Shown piece after piece: positions 27,373 to 35,913 of a stretch of 64,000 nt of DNA. The notes under the pieces were generated by a model. That model worked only from the letters and a program-made list of their open reading frames with translations. It had not been told where the DNA came from and ran no database searches. A program made the position numbers and the translations under genes. The stretch is from contig NZ_SPQM01000004.1 in NCBI RefSeq assembly GCF_004570345.1, positions 32,823 through 96,822 on the forward strand, given 5' to 3'. The DNA comes from Blastococcus sp. CT_GayMR20 (GTDB lineage: Bacteria > Actinomycetota > Actinomycetes > Mycobacteriales > Geodermatophilaceae). Each line of letters starts with the position of its first letter. Within the stretch, counting starts at the first letter, position 1.

Positions 27373-28667
27373 TGGAGCGGAACCGGCGAGAACCAGTTGC
27401 CGGACGGCCCGCCGCCTCGAAGCTGCTCCAGGCGACAAGACGCGCCGGGTTCACGATGGGCGCCGGGCGGCTTGTGGTCGCCGCGTTGGGCCTCGCCGCG
27501 ACCCCGCTGCTCACGCGCCTTCTTAGCCCGGTGGAGTACGGGACGTTCGTCCTCGTGATCACCGCCGTATCGATCGGCTCGACCGTGCCGTCGCAGTGGC
27601 TCGACGCGGCGGTGCTCCGCTTCGCGCCAGCGGAGGATCCCAGTCGGCTGCACCGGGCGACGGTCACCGCCTGGTTGCGCAACGCTCCCGTCGTGGCGTT
27701 GCTGACAGGTGCCATCGCTGCCGTCACGCTTGGCAGCGCATGGCTGACCGTCGCCTTCTGCGTCGCCTACGCGCTCGCGGAATCCGCCTTCACCACCAGG
27801 TGGATCCTCCTGAGAGCCCGCATCCTCCCGCGAGCGTTCATCGTCGCAGGCGTGCTGCGGAACGGGGCGTTCGTCCTCATCGTCGCCCTGACGGGTGCAC
27901 TCGCCGATGACGTCCAGCTCAGCTGGATCCTGGGCGGGATCCTGGCCTCGAGCCTGTTGGCGACGGCGTCGACGTGGCGGGCCGTGTCGGGGCCCCACTC
28001 CCGGCGCGCGGACCTGCAGCCCTGGTGGCAGTACGGCCGCCCGCTCATCCTCAACTACGGGCTCAGCCTCTCGATGCTCTACGTCGACCGGTTCATCCTG
28101 CTGGCGTTGCGCGGCAAGGAGGAGGTTGCCCTCTACGCCCCGACGTTCGACATCCTGTGCGGCGTCATCACCCTGGTGACGGGTCTGGTGGGCCTGGTCG
28201 CCGTCCCCAGGCTCTTCGCCCAGCTGGAGTCCCAAGATCGGCAGGCGCATCTGCGCTTGCTCCGCCGCCGGGCGGCCCTGTCGAGTGCGGCCGTGTGCGT
28301 GCTGCTGTTCGCAGCCTGGCCGGCGCTCTCCGTGGTGATGATCGGAGAGGACCTCCGTCTGGGTGACCCGCTGACGGTCGGGCTGCTCATCGGGGCGTTC
28401 GGCTTGACGGCCTATCGCTACCAGTACGTCAACATCGTGGCTCAGCTGCACCACAACACGAACGTGCAGACACGCGTCACGGCCCTCGCCCTGGCAACGA
28501 GCGTGGCCGCCAACAGCGTCTTGATTCCGTCCTTCGGTCTGCGTGGTGCCGCTGCCTCGGCGGCCCTGTCCGCTTCGGTGGCCGTGCTCGTCGGGGTCTG
28601 GGCGAACGCCCGGTCGCGCCCGCAGCACGCGCAGAGACGTGATGAGCCACACCCCACGTCGAGGTGA
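27372..28667 (+). CDS. Wzx-type polysaccharide flippase
   Basis: 431 residues with about twelve membrane segments, of the MOP/MATE-like polysaccharide transporter family. The opening AGFTMGAGRLVVAALGLAATPLLTRLLSPVEYG is the typical first-helix and loop pattern. It would translocate the undecaprenyl-linked repeat unit across the membrane before polymerisation. ATG 27372 shares bases with the GT4 stop (TGATG), so translation is coupled. Pairing with the Wzz kinase and ligase gives a Wzx/Wzy-type export route. Confidence 0.88.
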   Translation: MERNRREPVAGRPAASKLLQATRRAGFTMGAGRLVVAALGLAATPLLTRLLSPVEYGTFVLVITAVSIGSTVPSQWLDAAVLRFAPAEDPSRLHRATVTAWLRNAPVVALLTGAIAAVTLGSAWLTVAFCVAYALAESAFTTRWILLRARILPRAFIVAGVLRNGAFVLIVALTGALADDVQLSWILGGILASSLLATASTWRAVSGPHSRRADLQPWWQYGRPLILNYGLSLSMLYVDRFILLALRGKEEVALYAPTFDILCGVITLVTGLVGLVAVPRLFAQLESQDRQAHLRLLRRRAALSSAAVCVLLFAAWPALSVVMIGEDLRLGDPLTVGLLIGAFGLTAYRYQYVNIVAQLHHNTNVQTRVTALALATSVAANSVLIPSFGLRGAAASAALSASVAVLVGVWANARSRPQHAQRRDEPHPTSR

Positions 28668-28680
28668 GAGGCTGCCTCGC

Positions 28681-29823
28681 ATGGTGAGTAACACGTGGGA
28701 GGGGCGGCTGGAAGCCGGGCAGCTGTCTACGCCGAGTCCCTGGCCCGCGCTCTCGGCTGGCAGTGGCGGCACATCGAGCTGACACCCGCCCTGCTGCGAC
28801 GGAACCTCCTGCTCATGGCGGACGCTGGCGCCGAGGTTTCGCCCCTGCACCTGCACGGTCTGCCTGACGTCGCTCAGATGGATGACCTGCACCTGGTCGT
28901 CGCGGGCACCTACGGGGACTCCATCGGCCGGGTTGAGTACTCCGGGAGGCACATCTCGGCCCTGCCAGCGACCAAGCCGCGGGTCGTGGATCCCTTCGGA
29001 GTCTTTCCAGCCCTCAACACCCGGTCGCTGCGCACGGCCCTGCGCGGCGAGTCGACCGCGTGGCGACCGTCAGCCGGGACTCGAGAGGAGTGGCAGCCCC
29101 GGGAGCTGGAGCAGCAACGGCACTACTTGCGCCGGCTGCTGCAGGTCACCATGTCGTCCGCGCTCCATCCCCTTTTCGCTGTACCAGGCGTTCACCGCCC
29201 CTCCGGTGTACTCGGCCATGTGGCAGCTGCCGCCGCAGCAGCGCGGTGACGTGCACTACCGCACGCTGCTCGCCGAGCTGCACCCTGCCTTGAGGGACGT
29301 CCCGTGGTCCCGCACAGGCACGCGGTACGACGGAGTCCGGGACACAAGTGCTGATCGCCTGCGCTCGAGGCAACACAAGTACGGCGAGTGGCTGCGCGGC
29401 GAGACCGGCTCGACCGTCGAGTCACTGGTCGTGGACTCTCCCCTGGGCAGGCACAGCGCATACGCGCGCCCACTCCGGGCGGGACTTCGCAACTGGCGGA
29501 GGACGAAGACCTCCGACTACACGCGTCTCGATCTACTCTTCGCGTGGCTCGGTTCGCTCGGCAGCATGTCGAACCGCTACGCGCTCGACGTGCCGGGCGC
29601 GTCCTCTGGGAGAGTGTCAGCCTACCCCGTAGGTCGCGCATACCAGACGGCCTATCGACTCGCCAAGGACGCTCGGCCACATGAGGCAGCGCCGGCACCG
29701 GCGCGCGACCCCTCAGACGGCCTGACCGCGCCGTCAGCTCAGCCTCGGGCCCTGTGGCAACGGTCGTCCCTCGAGCAACGACAGCCGGAGACCGGAGCGG
29801 CGTCCACAGACGTTTCGCGATGA
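28681..29823 (+). pseudogene. Truncated, frameshifted asparagine-synthase-like gene
   Basis: The remains of an asparagine-synthase-like amidotransferase of the kind often found in polysaccharide clusters. Frame 1 (from about 28695) gives SRAAVYAESLARALGWQWRHIEL, then LLLMADAGAEVSPLHLHGLPDV. Near 29160-29170, at a CCCC-TTTT run, homology jumps by one base into a frame giving FSLYQAFTAPPVYSAMWQLP and continuing to 29823. The N-terminal glutaminase domain and the SGGxDS pyrophosphate loop are missing; only GGAAGSRA stands where it should be. The frameshift could be a sequencing error, but the missing 5' half could not. The stop overlaps the ligase start. Confidence 0.7.
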
Positions 29824-31286
29824 CCTCGGGCTACGGTGCCGGGATGACAGGGCAGCGGATCTTCTTGGCCGGGGTGTTCCTCACGCCGTTCATGCGGGTG
29901 CTCGTTCTGCCCGGTGTGGGGTTCAGCGTCGGGGACGCTCTTCTTATCGCCGGTGCGCTTGTGGTCCTGTTCAAGCGGGTGCCCAGGCGACCGCCACGGC
30001 GCCGCAGCGGCGTGTGGTTCACGGTCTTCGCGATCCCTGGCGCCTTGCTGGTCGTTGGGACGCTCGCCTCCGCCCTGTTCAACCAAATGGCGTCGTCGGC
30101 AGCCACAATCGCTCTGACCAGCCAGTACGCGGTCGGCTTCTGGCTGTTGCCGGCAGTGCTCACCCAGCAGAGCGAGCGGGAGATCGTCAGCGCTGCGAAG
30201 GCGTTCCTCTACGGCCTCGCGGCGTCGGTCATGCTCGGCCTGGGCATCCTGGTGTTCTTGCCTTCGCTCGCTGCCACCCTTACCGAGCAAGGCTGGCTGA
30301 TTTCGACGTACGCGGGACGGCAGGGCTTGTTCTCGGGCATCGGGGAGTTGTCCAGGATGGCCGCGGCGGCTGTGCCGATCGTCTACTACCTCACAGTCCG
30401 GCGGCACATCACGATCCGGAAGGCCATGCTGCTGCTGGGAACCGTTGGGGTGGCGCTCATCATCACGCGCTCGGGCTCCGGGAGCCTGATAGCGATCGCC
30501 GCTGTCGCCGTCGTCGCAGTCCTCCACCTGCTGTCTCTGCCGCTCCTTCGCGACCAACTGCAGCGCGGAGTCACGGTTCGAGTGGCGTCGGCCCTCGTCG
30601 CGGGCCTGGCGCTGATGTACGGGGTGGTTAGCGAGGTGGACCGTCGCACAGCCAGCACGTATGGACAGGCGTTCACGGAGCGGGTGACGTCTCCGTTGCG
30701 CCAAGGCGGTGTCGACTCAGTGGGGAGTGCCGAGATCCGGCTCGACCTGATCGATGAGGGTTGGCGGGTCGTTGGCGACCACATGCTGACGGGCATCGGT
30801 CCCGGCCTGTTCATACCAGAGTCGATCTACGCCCAAGGTGTGCACGTGGTGCCACTGCTGCTGTGGGCCGAGACCGGGATCCTGCCCCTTCTGGGCTGGA
30901 TCGTCTTCATCGTTGCAGTTGCGGCGGTGGCCCTGGCGAGTCGCAGGAAGGCCCCTGTCGCGGCGGTGTGTGCCCTCGGCGTGCTGACCGCGTTCGTCGG
31001 CATCAACTTGACCACCACTTACATGTACCCCCGGGGCTTCCTGCTGCCGCTCATGCTGGCCATCTTCTTGCTCCGCGACCGGGAGTTGGCGGTGGTCGAC
31101 TCCGAGGACTTGCCGCCGAAACTCGCCGCACGACCCGCTGGACCGGGTGGGTCTGCTGCACCGAGCCGGCGCCTGTCCGACCGCTCGCGGTCATCCGTCG
31201 GTACTGGGTCGGGCGTTCGGCGGTCGGAAGCGTCGCGGTCGCGACATGGCAACTCGAAGATCGATAGATCAGACGGGTCCTCGTGA
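29820..31286 (+). CDS. O-antigen ligase/polymerase family membrane protein
   Basis: 488 residues with ten or more membrane segments. Belongs to the O-antigen ligase/Wzy-like group, which joins or polymerises undecaprenyl-linked repeat units outside the membrane. The large external loop ends with the signature EIRLDLIDEGWRVVGDHMLTGIGPG. The tail after the last helix (from about residue 425) is Arg/Ser-rich and probably cytoplasmic. ATG 29820 overlaps the broken gene upstream. With no other candidate polymerase in the window, this is the likely Wzy. The last 108 bases lie outside the inverted repeat. Confidence 0.87.
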   Translation: MTSGYGAGMTGQRIFLAGVFLTPFMRVLVLPGVGFSVGDALLIAGALVVLFKRVPRRPPRRRSGVWFTVFAIPGALLVVGTLASALFNQMASSAATIALTSQYAVGFWLLPAVLTQQSEREIVSAAKAFLYGLAASVMLGLGILVFLPSLAATLTEQGWLISTYAGRQGLFSGIGELSRMAAAAVPIVYYLTVRRHITIRKAMLLLGTVGVALIITRSGSGSLIAIAAVAVVAVLHLLSLPLLRDQLQRGVTVRVASALVAGLALMYGVVSEVDRRTASTYGQAFTERVTSPLRQGGVDSVGSAEIRLDLIDEGWRVVGDHMLTGIGPGLFIPESIYAQGVHVVPLLLWAETGILPLLGWIVFIVAVAAVALASRRKAPVAAVCALGVLTAFVGINLTTTYMYPRGFLLPLMLAIFLLRDRELAVVDSEDLPPKLAARPAGPGGSAAPSRRLSDRSRSSVGTGSGVRRSEASRSRHGNSKIDRSDGSS

Positions 31287-31613
31287 ACGTCCAGAGCGCT
31301 GGGAACGGCGCGGCCTCGCGAGCTGCGGCGAAGGCGAGGTTGACGTGGTGCTAGTCGTCGAGAATCCGCCCAAGGTAGGCGCCGGACCGAGCCTGCGCTG
31401 TAGTGGCCGGTCCCACGCGTTCGTGCCTCAGCGCCGAGGACGATCTCACCCTCGAAGGTGACGAGACGCGGCCGTTGCAACTTCGTCGTGAGCGCATCGA
31501 GCCACTCCGAGTCCCTCCGGCTCCGCTCGAGCAGCGTCGCCCAGAGCAGGCGTCAGGCGTTAGCCGCTCGACTGGTGGTGAGCGGGGGCTCGGGGGCCGG
31601 GAGTCGCACCCGC
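31287..31613. other. Intergenic stretch, no assignable gene
   Basis: A gap of about 340 bases between the ligase stop and the next glycosyltransferase. A minus-strand frame around 31440-31560 has protein-like composition (SRRDSEWLDAL, LVTFEGEIVLGAEAR) but has stops and no convincing start. It may be a decayed fragment. I cannot assign it. Confidence 0.4.
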
Positions 31614-31619
31614 TAGCGT
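31614..31619 (+). promoter_or_regulatory. Candidate -10 box for leaderless GT4 transcript
   Basis: TAGCGT fits the actinobacterial TANNNT -10 pattern and lies six bases before the GTG at 31626, the spacing expected when transcription starts at the first codon. No Shine-Dalgarno is seen. This suggests an independent promoter separating this gene from the upstream operon. Confidence 0.4.
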
Positions 31620-31625
31620 GCCCGT

Positions 31626-32744
31626 GTGCGGATACTCCACGCTGTCACGGCGCCGGTGACAGCGAAGGCCTTCCTCGCCGGCCAGCTCTCCGATCTCGTC
31701 GACAAGGGCCATGACGTCCACCTGGTGTGCTCGCCAGGGGAGGCGCTGGCCTCCATCGACCCACGGGTGACGATCCACGCCGTGGCCATGCGCCGCGAGC
31801 CGCAGGCGTGGCGCGATGCGCTGGCGCTCGTGCGCCTCGTGCGCCTCCTGCGCCGTGTTCGCCCCGAGGTCACCGTCGTCAGCACGCCCAAGGCCGGCCT
31901 CCTGGTCGGCCTCGCTGCCGCCCTCGCTGGAGTCCCGCGCAGGTTCTACCTCCAGCGCGGACTGCGACTGGAAGGAGCCACCGGCGCGACACGGCTCCTG
32001 CTCACTGCGCTGGAGGTCGTGAGCTGCCGAGCCGCACACCACGTCGTCGCCGTCAGCCCGAGCCTCGCCGGCGAGCTGCGAGAGCTGCGGGCGGTGTCGA
32101 GCGAGCGGGTATCCGTGCTGGGGTCCGGGAGCAGCAACGGCGTGGACTGCGAGCGCTTCCGCCCGCCCACTCAGGAGGCGAGAACTGCCGCGCGGGAGAG
32201 CGTCGGCGCGCCACCGGACACCGTGGTCATCGGTTTCGTCGGCAGGCTCGCCCCGGACAAGGGCCTCGAGGACCTGCTCGCCGTAGCCGGAGGTGTCGGC
32301 CGGCGGGCAGACGTCACGCTGGTCGTCGTCGGGGACTTCGAAGACATCAGCCTGAGGCAGCAGCACGAGGCTCGACTGGCGGCGAGCAGCGTCCACGTGA
32401 CGGGGTTCGTGAGCGACACGCGCCCGTGGTACGAAGCCATGGACGTCCTCGTGCTGCCGACCCGCAGGGAGGGCTTCCCCAACGTGGTCCTCGAGGCTGC
32501 AGCGAGCGGCTTGCCAGTCGTCACGACAGACGCCACCGGCGCGCGGGACAGCGTGATCGACGGCATCACCGGTCTCGTGGTGCCCCGAGGCGACGCTGAA
32601 GCGCTCGACGCGGCGCTGCATCGCCTCGTGGACGATCCCGGGCTCCGGGCCGACATGGGCGCCGCAGCGCGGGCCCGCGTGGTGCATGAGTTCAACCAGC
32701 GCGTCGTCTGGGACCGCTACGCGCGACTCTGGACCACTGGCTGA
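31626..32744 (+). CDS. Glycosyltransferase family 4 (PglA-like)
   Basis: 372 residues. A GT-B retaining glycosyltransferase. N-terminal motifs HAVTAPVTAKAFLAGQLSDL and VVSTPKAGLLVGLAAAL resemble the group that adds GalNAc or similar sugars to undecaprenyl-diphospho-bacillosamine (PglA). Donor domain: GFVGRLAPDKGLEDLLAV and LPTRREGFPNVVLEAAASGLPVVTTDATG. Because a PglF-E-C-D-like set lies 8-12 kb upstream, adding the second sugar of the repeat unit is a reasonable inference. It starts at GTG 31626, apparently leaderless. Confidence 0.87.
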   Translation: MRILHAVTAPVTAKAFLAGQLSDLVDKGHDVHLVCSPGEALASIDPRVTIHAVAMRREPQAWRDALALVRLVRLLRRVRPEVTVVSTPKAGLLVGLAAALAGVPRRFYLQRGLRLEGATGATRLLLTALEVVSCRAAHHVVAVSPSLAGELRELRAVSSERVSVLGSGSSNGVDCERFRPPTQEARTAARESVGAPPDTVVIGFVGRLAPDKGLEDLLAVAGGVGRRADVTLVVVGDFEDISLRQQHEARLAASSVHVTGFVSDTRPWYEAMDVLVLPTRREGFPNVVLEAAASGLPVVTTDATGARDSVIDGITGLVVPRGDAEALDAALHRLVDDPGLRADMGAAARARVVHEFNQRVVWDRYARLWTTG

Positions 32745-32777
32745 GCTCGCCGGAGGGCCGCAGCGACGCCCGCGGAC

Positions 32778-33065
32778 GCCCGCATCATTGGGACCGGCGG
32801 CCATGGGCACGAGATGCTCGACATCGTCACGGCAACGACAGCATCACACCGACATGGACGTTCGTCGGGTTCCTGGACGACGTCCGCCCGGACCCGTCAC
32901 TCCTGCCGCAGCGGGCGGCGACGTCTGGGACCGGTCTCGGCGCTGGCTGACATGGACGTCCGCTGCGTCGTCGGCATCGGCGACTCGACTGGGCGAGCCG
33001 AAGTGACCGCCTGACCAGCGGTTGGGGGGGTGAACCGGCGACCCTCGTCCACCCGCGTGCCTCTC
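32778..33065 (+). pseudogene. Shattered PglD-like acetyltransferase N-terminal domain
   Basis: Homology hops between frames. ARIIGTGGHGHEMLDIV is followed, one frame over, by NDSITPTWTFVGFLDDVRPD, then by ALADMDVRCVVGIGDSTGRA in the third frame, and finally GEPATLVHPRAS. Together these trace the N-terminal domain of a PglD-type acetyltransferase in the correct order. At least three frameshifts separate the pieces. The beta-helix half is absent; the sequence runs straight into a headless dehydrogenase at about 33066. It is related to, but distinct from, the intact copy at 23330. Confidence 0.72.
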
Positions 33066-33066
33066 C

Positions 33067-33987
33067 ATGGAGTCCACGACCTACCCCGGCACGACCAAGG
33101 AGTTCTTCCAGCCGTTGATCGAGGTCGGCGGCCTCCGGGTGGGCGCGGTGCTGAACCTGGCCTTCTCGCCCGAGCGCGTCGACCCCGGCAACAAGGTCTA
33201 CGGCATCAAGAACACCCCGAAGGTCGTCGGCGGCGTCACGCCCGACTGCACGCGGCGCGCTGTCGACTTCTACGCCAGTTTCATCGACACCGTGGTCCCG
33301 GCCAAGGGCACTCGCGAGGCCGAGATGGCCAAACTGCTGGAGAACACCTACCGGCACATCAACATCGCGCTGGTGAACGAGATGGCCCGGTTCTCCCACG
33401 AGCTCGGCATCGACCTGTGGAACGTCATCGAGTGCGCCAAGACCAAGCCGTTCGGTTTCCAGGCGTTCTACCCGGGGCCGGGGGTGGGTGGCCATTGCAT
33501 CCCGATCGACCCGAACTACCTGTCGCACACCGTTCAGGCACGACTGCACTACCCGTTCCGGTTCGTGGAGCTGGCACAGGAGGTCAACGCGGGCATGCCG
33601 GCCTACGTGGCCCGCCGCATCCAGGACCGGCTCAACGACGACGGCAAAGCCGTCCGAGGGTCGACCGTCCTGCTCCTCGGGGTCACCTACAAGACCAACA
33701 TCGCCGACGAGCGCGAGTCGCCCGCGGTGCCGCTTGCCATGAAGCTCTTGGACAGGGGCGCCGACCTGCGGTTCCACGACCCGTACGTAACCGTCAGGAA
33801 TGCCGCGGAGCACGGTGACCCGGAGCGGCTGCTCAAGGGGGAGTCGGATCTGCGGCAGGCGATGCGGGACGCCGACATCGTCGTTCTGCTGCAGGCCCAC
33901 GACGAGTGCATCGCTGGTGCACTCGACGGCGTCGCAGTCTTCGATACCCGAGGGGTCCTGCGCGGCGAGAGCGTCGACCGACTCTGA
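33067..33987 (+). CDS. N-terminally truncated nucleotide-sugar dehydrogenase, probable pseudogene
   Basis: 306 residues, against about 420 in the intact relative at 24031. It begins at ESTTYPGTT, in the middle of the family, so the whole NAD-binding Rossmann domain is missing. What remains is well conserved: the central helical domain, catalytic Cys144 in GPGVGGHCIPIDPNYLS, and the UDP-binding domain with LLLGVTYKTNIADERESP. ATG 33067 happens to fall at the break and has no Shine-Dalgarno. Without NAD binding it cannot catalyse oxidation. It looks like a recombination product joined to the acetyltransferase remnant just upstream. Confidence 0.75.
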   Translation: MESTTYPGTTKEFFQPLIEVGGLRVGAVLNLAFSPERVDPGNKVYGIKNTPKVVGGVTPDCTRRAVDFYASFIDTVVPAKGTREAEMAKLLENTYRHINIALVNEMARFSHELGIDLWNVIECAKTKPFGFQAFYPGPGVGGHCIPIDPNYLSHTVQARLHYPFRFVELAQEVNAGMPAYVARRIQDRLNDDGKAVRGSTVLLLGVTYKTNIADERESPAVPLAMKLLDRGADLRFHDPYVTVRNAAEHGDPERLLKGESDLRQAMRDADIVVLLQAHDECIAGALDGVAVFDTRGVLRGESVDRL

Positions 33988-34073
33988 CGGTCGACTGAGA
34001 TGCTTCGATGCCCCGCCGAGCGACGAGGGCGTGGTGGATCTCGCGGGCGATGTGGCGCTTGAGGCAGACGCGG

Positions 34074-34259
34074 TCAGCCGCGCTGGCGTTGCTGAGCAGC
34101 AACTGCCGCCAGGAGCTCTGCGGGAATGAAGTCGGGGATGCGGCTCTGCAGCCGCACGGCGTCGCGGCGGTCGGCGACCCGCATGCCGCGACCGAGCAGC
34201 AGGCCGAATGGCAGCGCCAGCGCCGTCCAGGCGAGCGCGACGAGCAGCAGCCAGGTCAT
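34074..34259 (-). CDS. Small single-helix membrane protein with GRGMRVAD motif
   Basis: 61 residues. One N-terminal membrane helix (MTWLLLVALAWTALALPFG) is followed at once by LLLGRGMRVADRRDA and a short soluble tail. No known family is recognised. The same helix-plus-motif arrangement recurs at 38520-38873 and at the N terminus of the protein at 36066. It lies opposite to the flanking genes, between the headless dehydrogenase and the tyrosine phosphatase. Confidence 0.6.
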   Translation of the reverse strand: MTWLLLVALAWTALALPFGLLLGRGMRVADRRDAVRLQSRIPDFIPAELLAAVAAQQRQRG

Positions 34260-34370
34260 GTCGGTAGTTCTACGGAGCGAGGCAGCCGTCCCACCGTTCG
34301 CCACGCAGGCAGAACCTGCCGAACGGAACGGCTCGTCACTGGTCACCCTGCGGGGTAGGCCGACCGGACG

Positions 34371-35066
34371 GTGAGTCGAGCACTCGCCCACACTGGTCAG
34401 GTGCCAGCCGCCCATCAGGACCCGTTCAGGATCCTGCTCGTCTGCACCGGCAACATCTGCCGGTCGGCGTTCGCCGAGCGGCTGGGGCGCGCGTGGCTGG
34501 AGGAGACGCTAGGGCAGGACGTCGGCATCCTCCACGTCGCCAGCGCAGGGACTCGGGCGGTCGTCGGATCGGCCATGCATCCCGACAGCGCTCTGGTGCT
34601 GCGTGGCTTCGGCGTCGAGGCCGGGGACTTCCGAGCCCGGCAGCTCAGGGCGGAGCATGTGGATCGGGCCGATCTCGTGCTGACCATGACCCGCGCGCAT
34701 CGGAATGCCGTGCTCACCCTCGCCCCTCGGGCGATGGCTCGAACCTTTGCGCTACGTGAGGCCGCCGCGCTGCTCTCACGATCGGAGGAGGCCGATGTCC
34801 CAGAGGTCGAGTTCTCAGGGGCGCCATCGGGTGAGCGTGCCCGACAGGTTGTGCAACGGTTGACGACCGCCCGACGGCACCGGGCTAGCGACGAAGGCGA
34901 CGACATTCGTGATCCGATCGGGCAACCCGTCGAAGTTCATGAGGAAGTGGCTGAACTGATCGTGGCGGCGCTGCTGCCGTTGCTCCGACGGTTAGGGGGT
35001 CAGGAGTCGGTGCTGGGCGACAGGTCATCGGCCAAAGCGGACGTGGACAACGCGGACGGCATCTGA
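34371..35066 (+). CDS. Low-molecular-weight protein-tyrosine phosphatase
   Basis: 231 residues, longer than the usual 150-200 of the family. The P-loop is CTGNICRS with nucleophile Cys25, preceded by FRILLV. The general-acid aspartate lies in DIRDPIGQP near residue 180. These enzymes remove phosphate from the tyrosine tail of BY-kinases to control chain length; the cognate kinase is probably that at 18124. Start GTG 34371 is used; GTG 34401 is a possible shorter start. The last 30 residues extend past the usual domain end and look disordered. Confidence 0.88.
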   Translation: MSRALAHTGQVPAAHQDPFRILLVCTGNICRSAFAERLGRAWLEETLGQDVGILHVASAGTRAVVGSAMHPDSALVLRGFGVEAGDFRARQLRAEHVDRADLVLTMTRAHRNAVLTLAPRAMARTFALREAAALLSRSEEADVPEVEFSGAPSGERARQVVQRLTTARRHRASDEGDDIRDPIGQPVEVHEEVAELIVAALLPLLRRLGGQESVLGDRSSAKADVDNADGI

Positions 35067-35167
35067 CCGCTCACGGGCGGTATCTGCTGGTTACCTGCAG
35101 GCCGGCGGATCTGGCTCTCGTCGAAATCAGCGGAGCGACCGGAACCCCATAGGCACCATTTGTCCCA

Positions 35168-35173
35168 TAGCCT
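35168..35173 (+). promoter_or_regulatory. Candidate -10 box
   Basis: TAGCCT (TANNNT type) lies eight bases before the ATG at 35182, with no Shine-Dalgarno visible, suggesting a leaderless or near-leaderless transcript for the Thr/Pro/Glu-rich protein. Confidence 0.3.
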
Positions 35174-35181
35174 CTCCCGCC

Positions 35182-35913
35182 ATGAGACCACGGGGGCGAA
35201 GCGGCGCACCGCGTTGGGCCGTGGCGCTGATCGGCACCTCCCTGGCGATCTTTCTCGCGCTTCTTCCCCTCGCGCTGAACCGTGGTGTGCTCGGCGATCA
35301 CCCGCTCGGTGGATACGGAGCGCTGGACGACCTTGCGTCGAGCGCCGCAGGGGGCACAGCAGCGGCGCTCACACCGGGTGGTGCATCGAGGGCCCCTGAT
35401 CCGGCCGGTGCGACGATCGATGTCAGACAGCCAGACGGCCCCGCAGCCCCTGGGCGCAGCGCGCTCTTCGCTGGCGCAAGCACGGCGGCTTCGACGTCGA
35501 CGGCGGCCCCGTCGGGTCTTCCGGGAACTCCCCGAGCGACCGGAACCAGCGCCCCAACGGCTGCCACGACTACGGGGGCTCCCGCACCTTCAGGCGAGAC
35601 GACGACGCAGACCGCTACCGAGACGGTCACTCAGACAGCCACCGAAACTGTCACCACGACGCCGCCCGCTCAGACGACGACGCCGCCCGCCGAGACCACG
35701 ACGCCGCCGGCTGAGACGACCACGCCGCCTGTGGAGACGAGCACCCCCGTCACCACGACGCCGCCGGCGGAGACAAGCACTCCGACGGAGACGGCCGCTC
35801 CAACGGAGACTTCGACGCCGACCGAGACGTCCACGCCGACCGAGGCCACTGCGGCCGAGACGACGGCCACGGAGACTACGACTCCGACGGAGACACCCGC
35901 TCCCGTCGGCTGA
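35182..35913 (+). CDS. Membrane-anchored Thr/Pro/Glu-rich low-complexity protein
   Basis: 243 residues. A basic N terminus and one hydrophobic helix (WAVALIGTSLAIFLALLPLAL, residues about 13-33) act as a signal or anchor. The rest is low-complexity and outside the cell: first Ala/Thr/Gly/Pro-rich, then from about residue 130 repeats such as PPAETTT and PTETSTPTETSTP. Such Thr/Pro tracts are typical stalks or O-mannosylation targets in actinobacteria. No catalytic domain is visible. The protein may span the wall, possibly in contact with the polysaccharide made nearby. Confidence 0.7.
   Translation: MRPRGRSGAPRWAVALIGTSLAIFLALLPLALNRGVLGDHPLGGYGALDDLASSAAGGTAAALTPGGASRAPDPAGATIDVRQPDGPAAPGRSALFAGASTAASTSTAAPSGLPGTPRATGTSAPTAATTTGAPAPSGETTTQTATETVTQTATETVTTTPPAQTTTPPAETTTPPAETTTPPVETSTPVTTTPPAETSTPTETAAPTETSTPTETSTPTEATAAETTATETTTPTETPAPVG

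Larger units (their letters stand above)
15651..31178. repeat. Right arm of 15.5-kb inverted repeat
   Basis: Reverse complement of bases 1-15528. The right limit is set only by where the window begins on the left. The arm runs smoothly into unique sequence at 31179, in the middle of the O-antigen ligase gene, which is intact here. This is therefore the native copy and the left arm is the derived one. Confidence 0.97.

Noticed and set aside
28681..29823. Programmed frameshift in the asparagine-synthase-like gene
   Set aside because: No slippery heptamer with a following stem is evident, and half the protein is missing anyway; decay or sequencing error is simpler.
1..31178. Hairpin telomere or replicon end
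   Set aside because: A covalently closed telomere would also give a palindrome, but the centre lies inside a formate dehydrogenase gene and no telomere resolvase or partition gene is nearby. A chimera explains it better.
35560..35910. CRISPR-like repetitive DNA
   Set aside because: Repeats are in frame, short (codons for Thr, Pro, Glu), without regular spacers or cas genes; they are protein low complexity.
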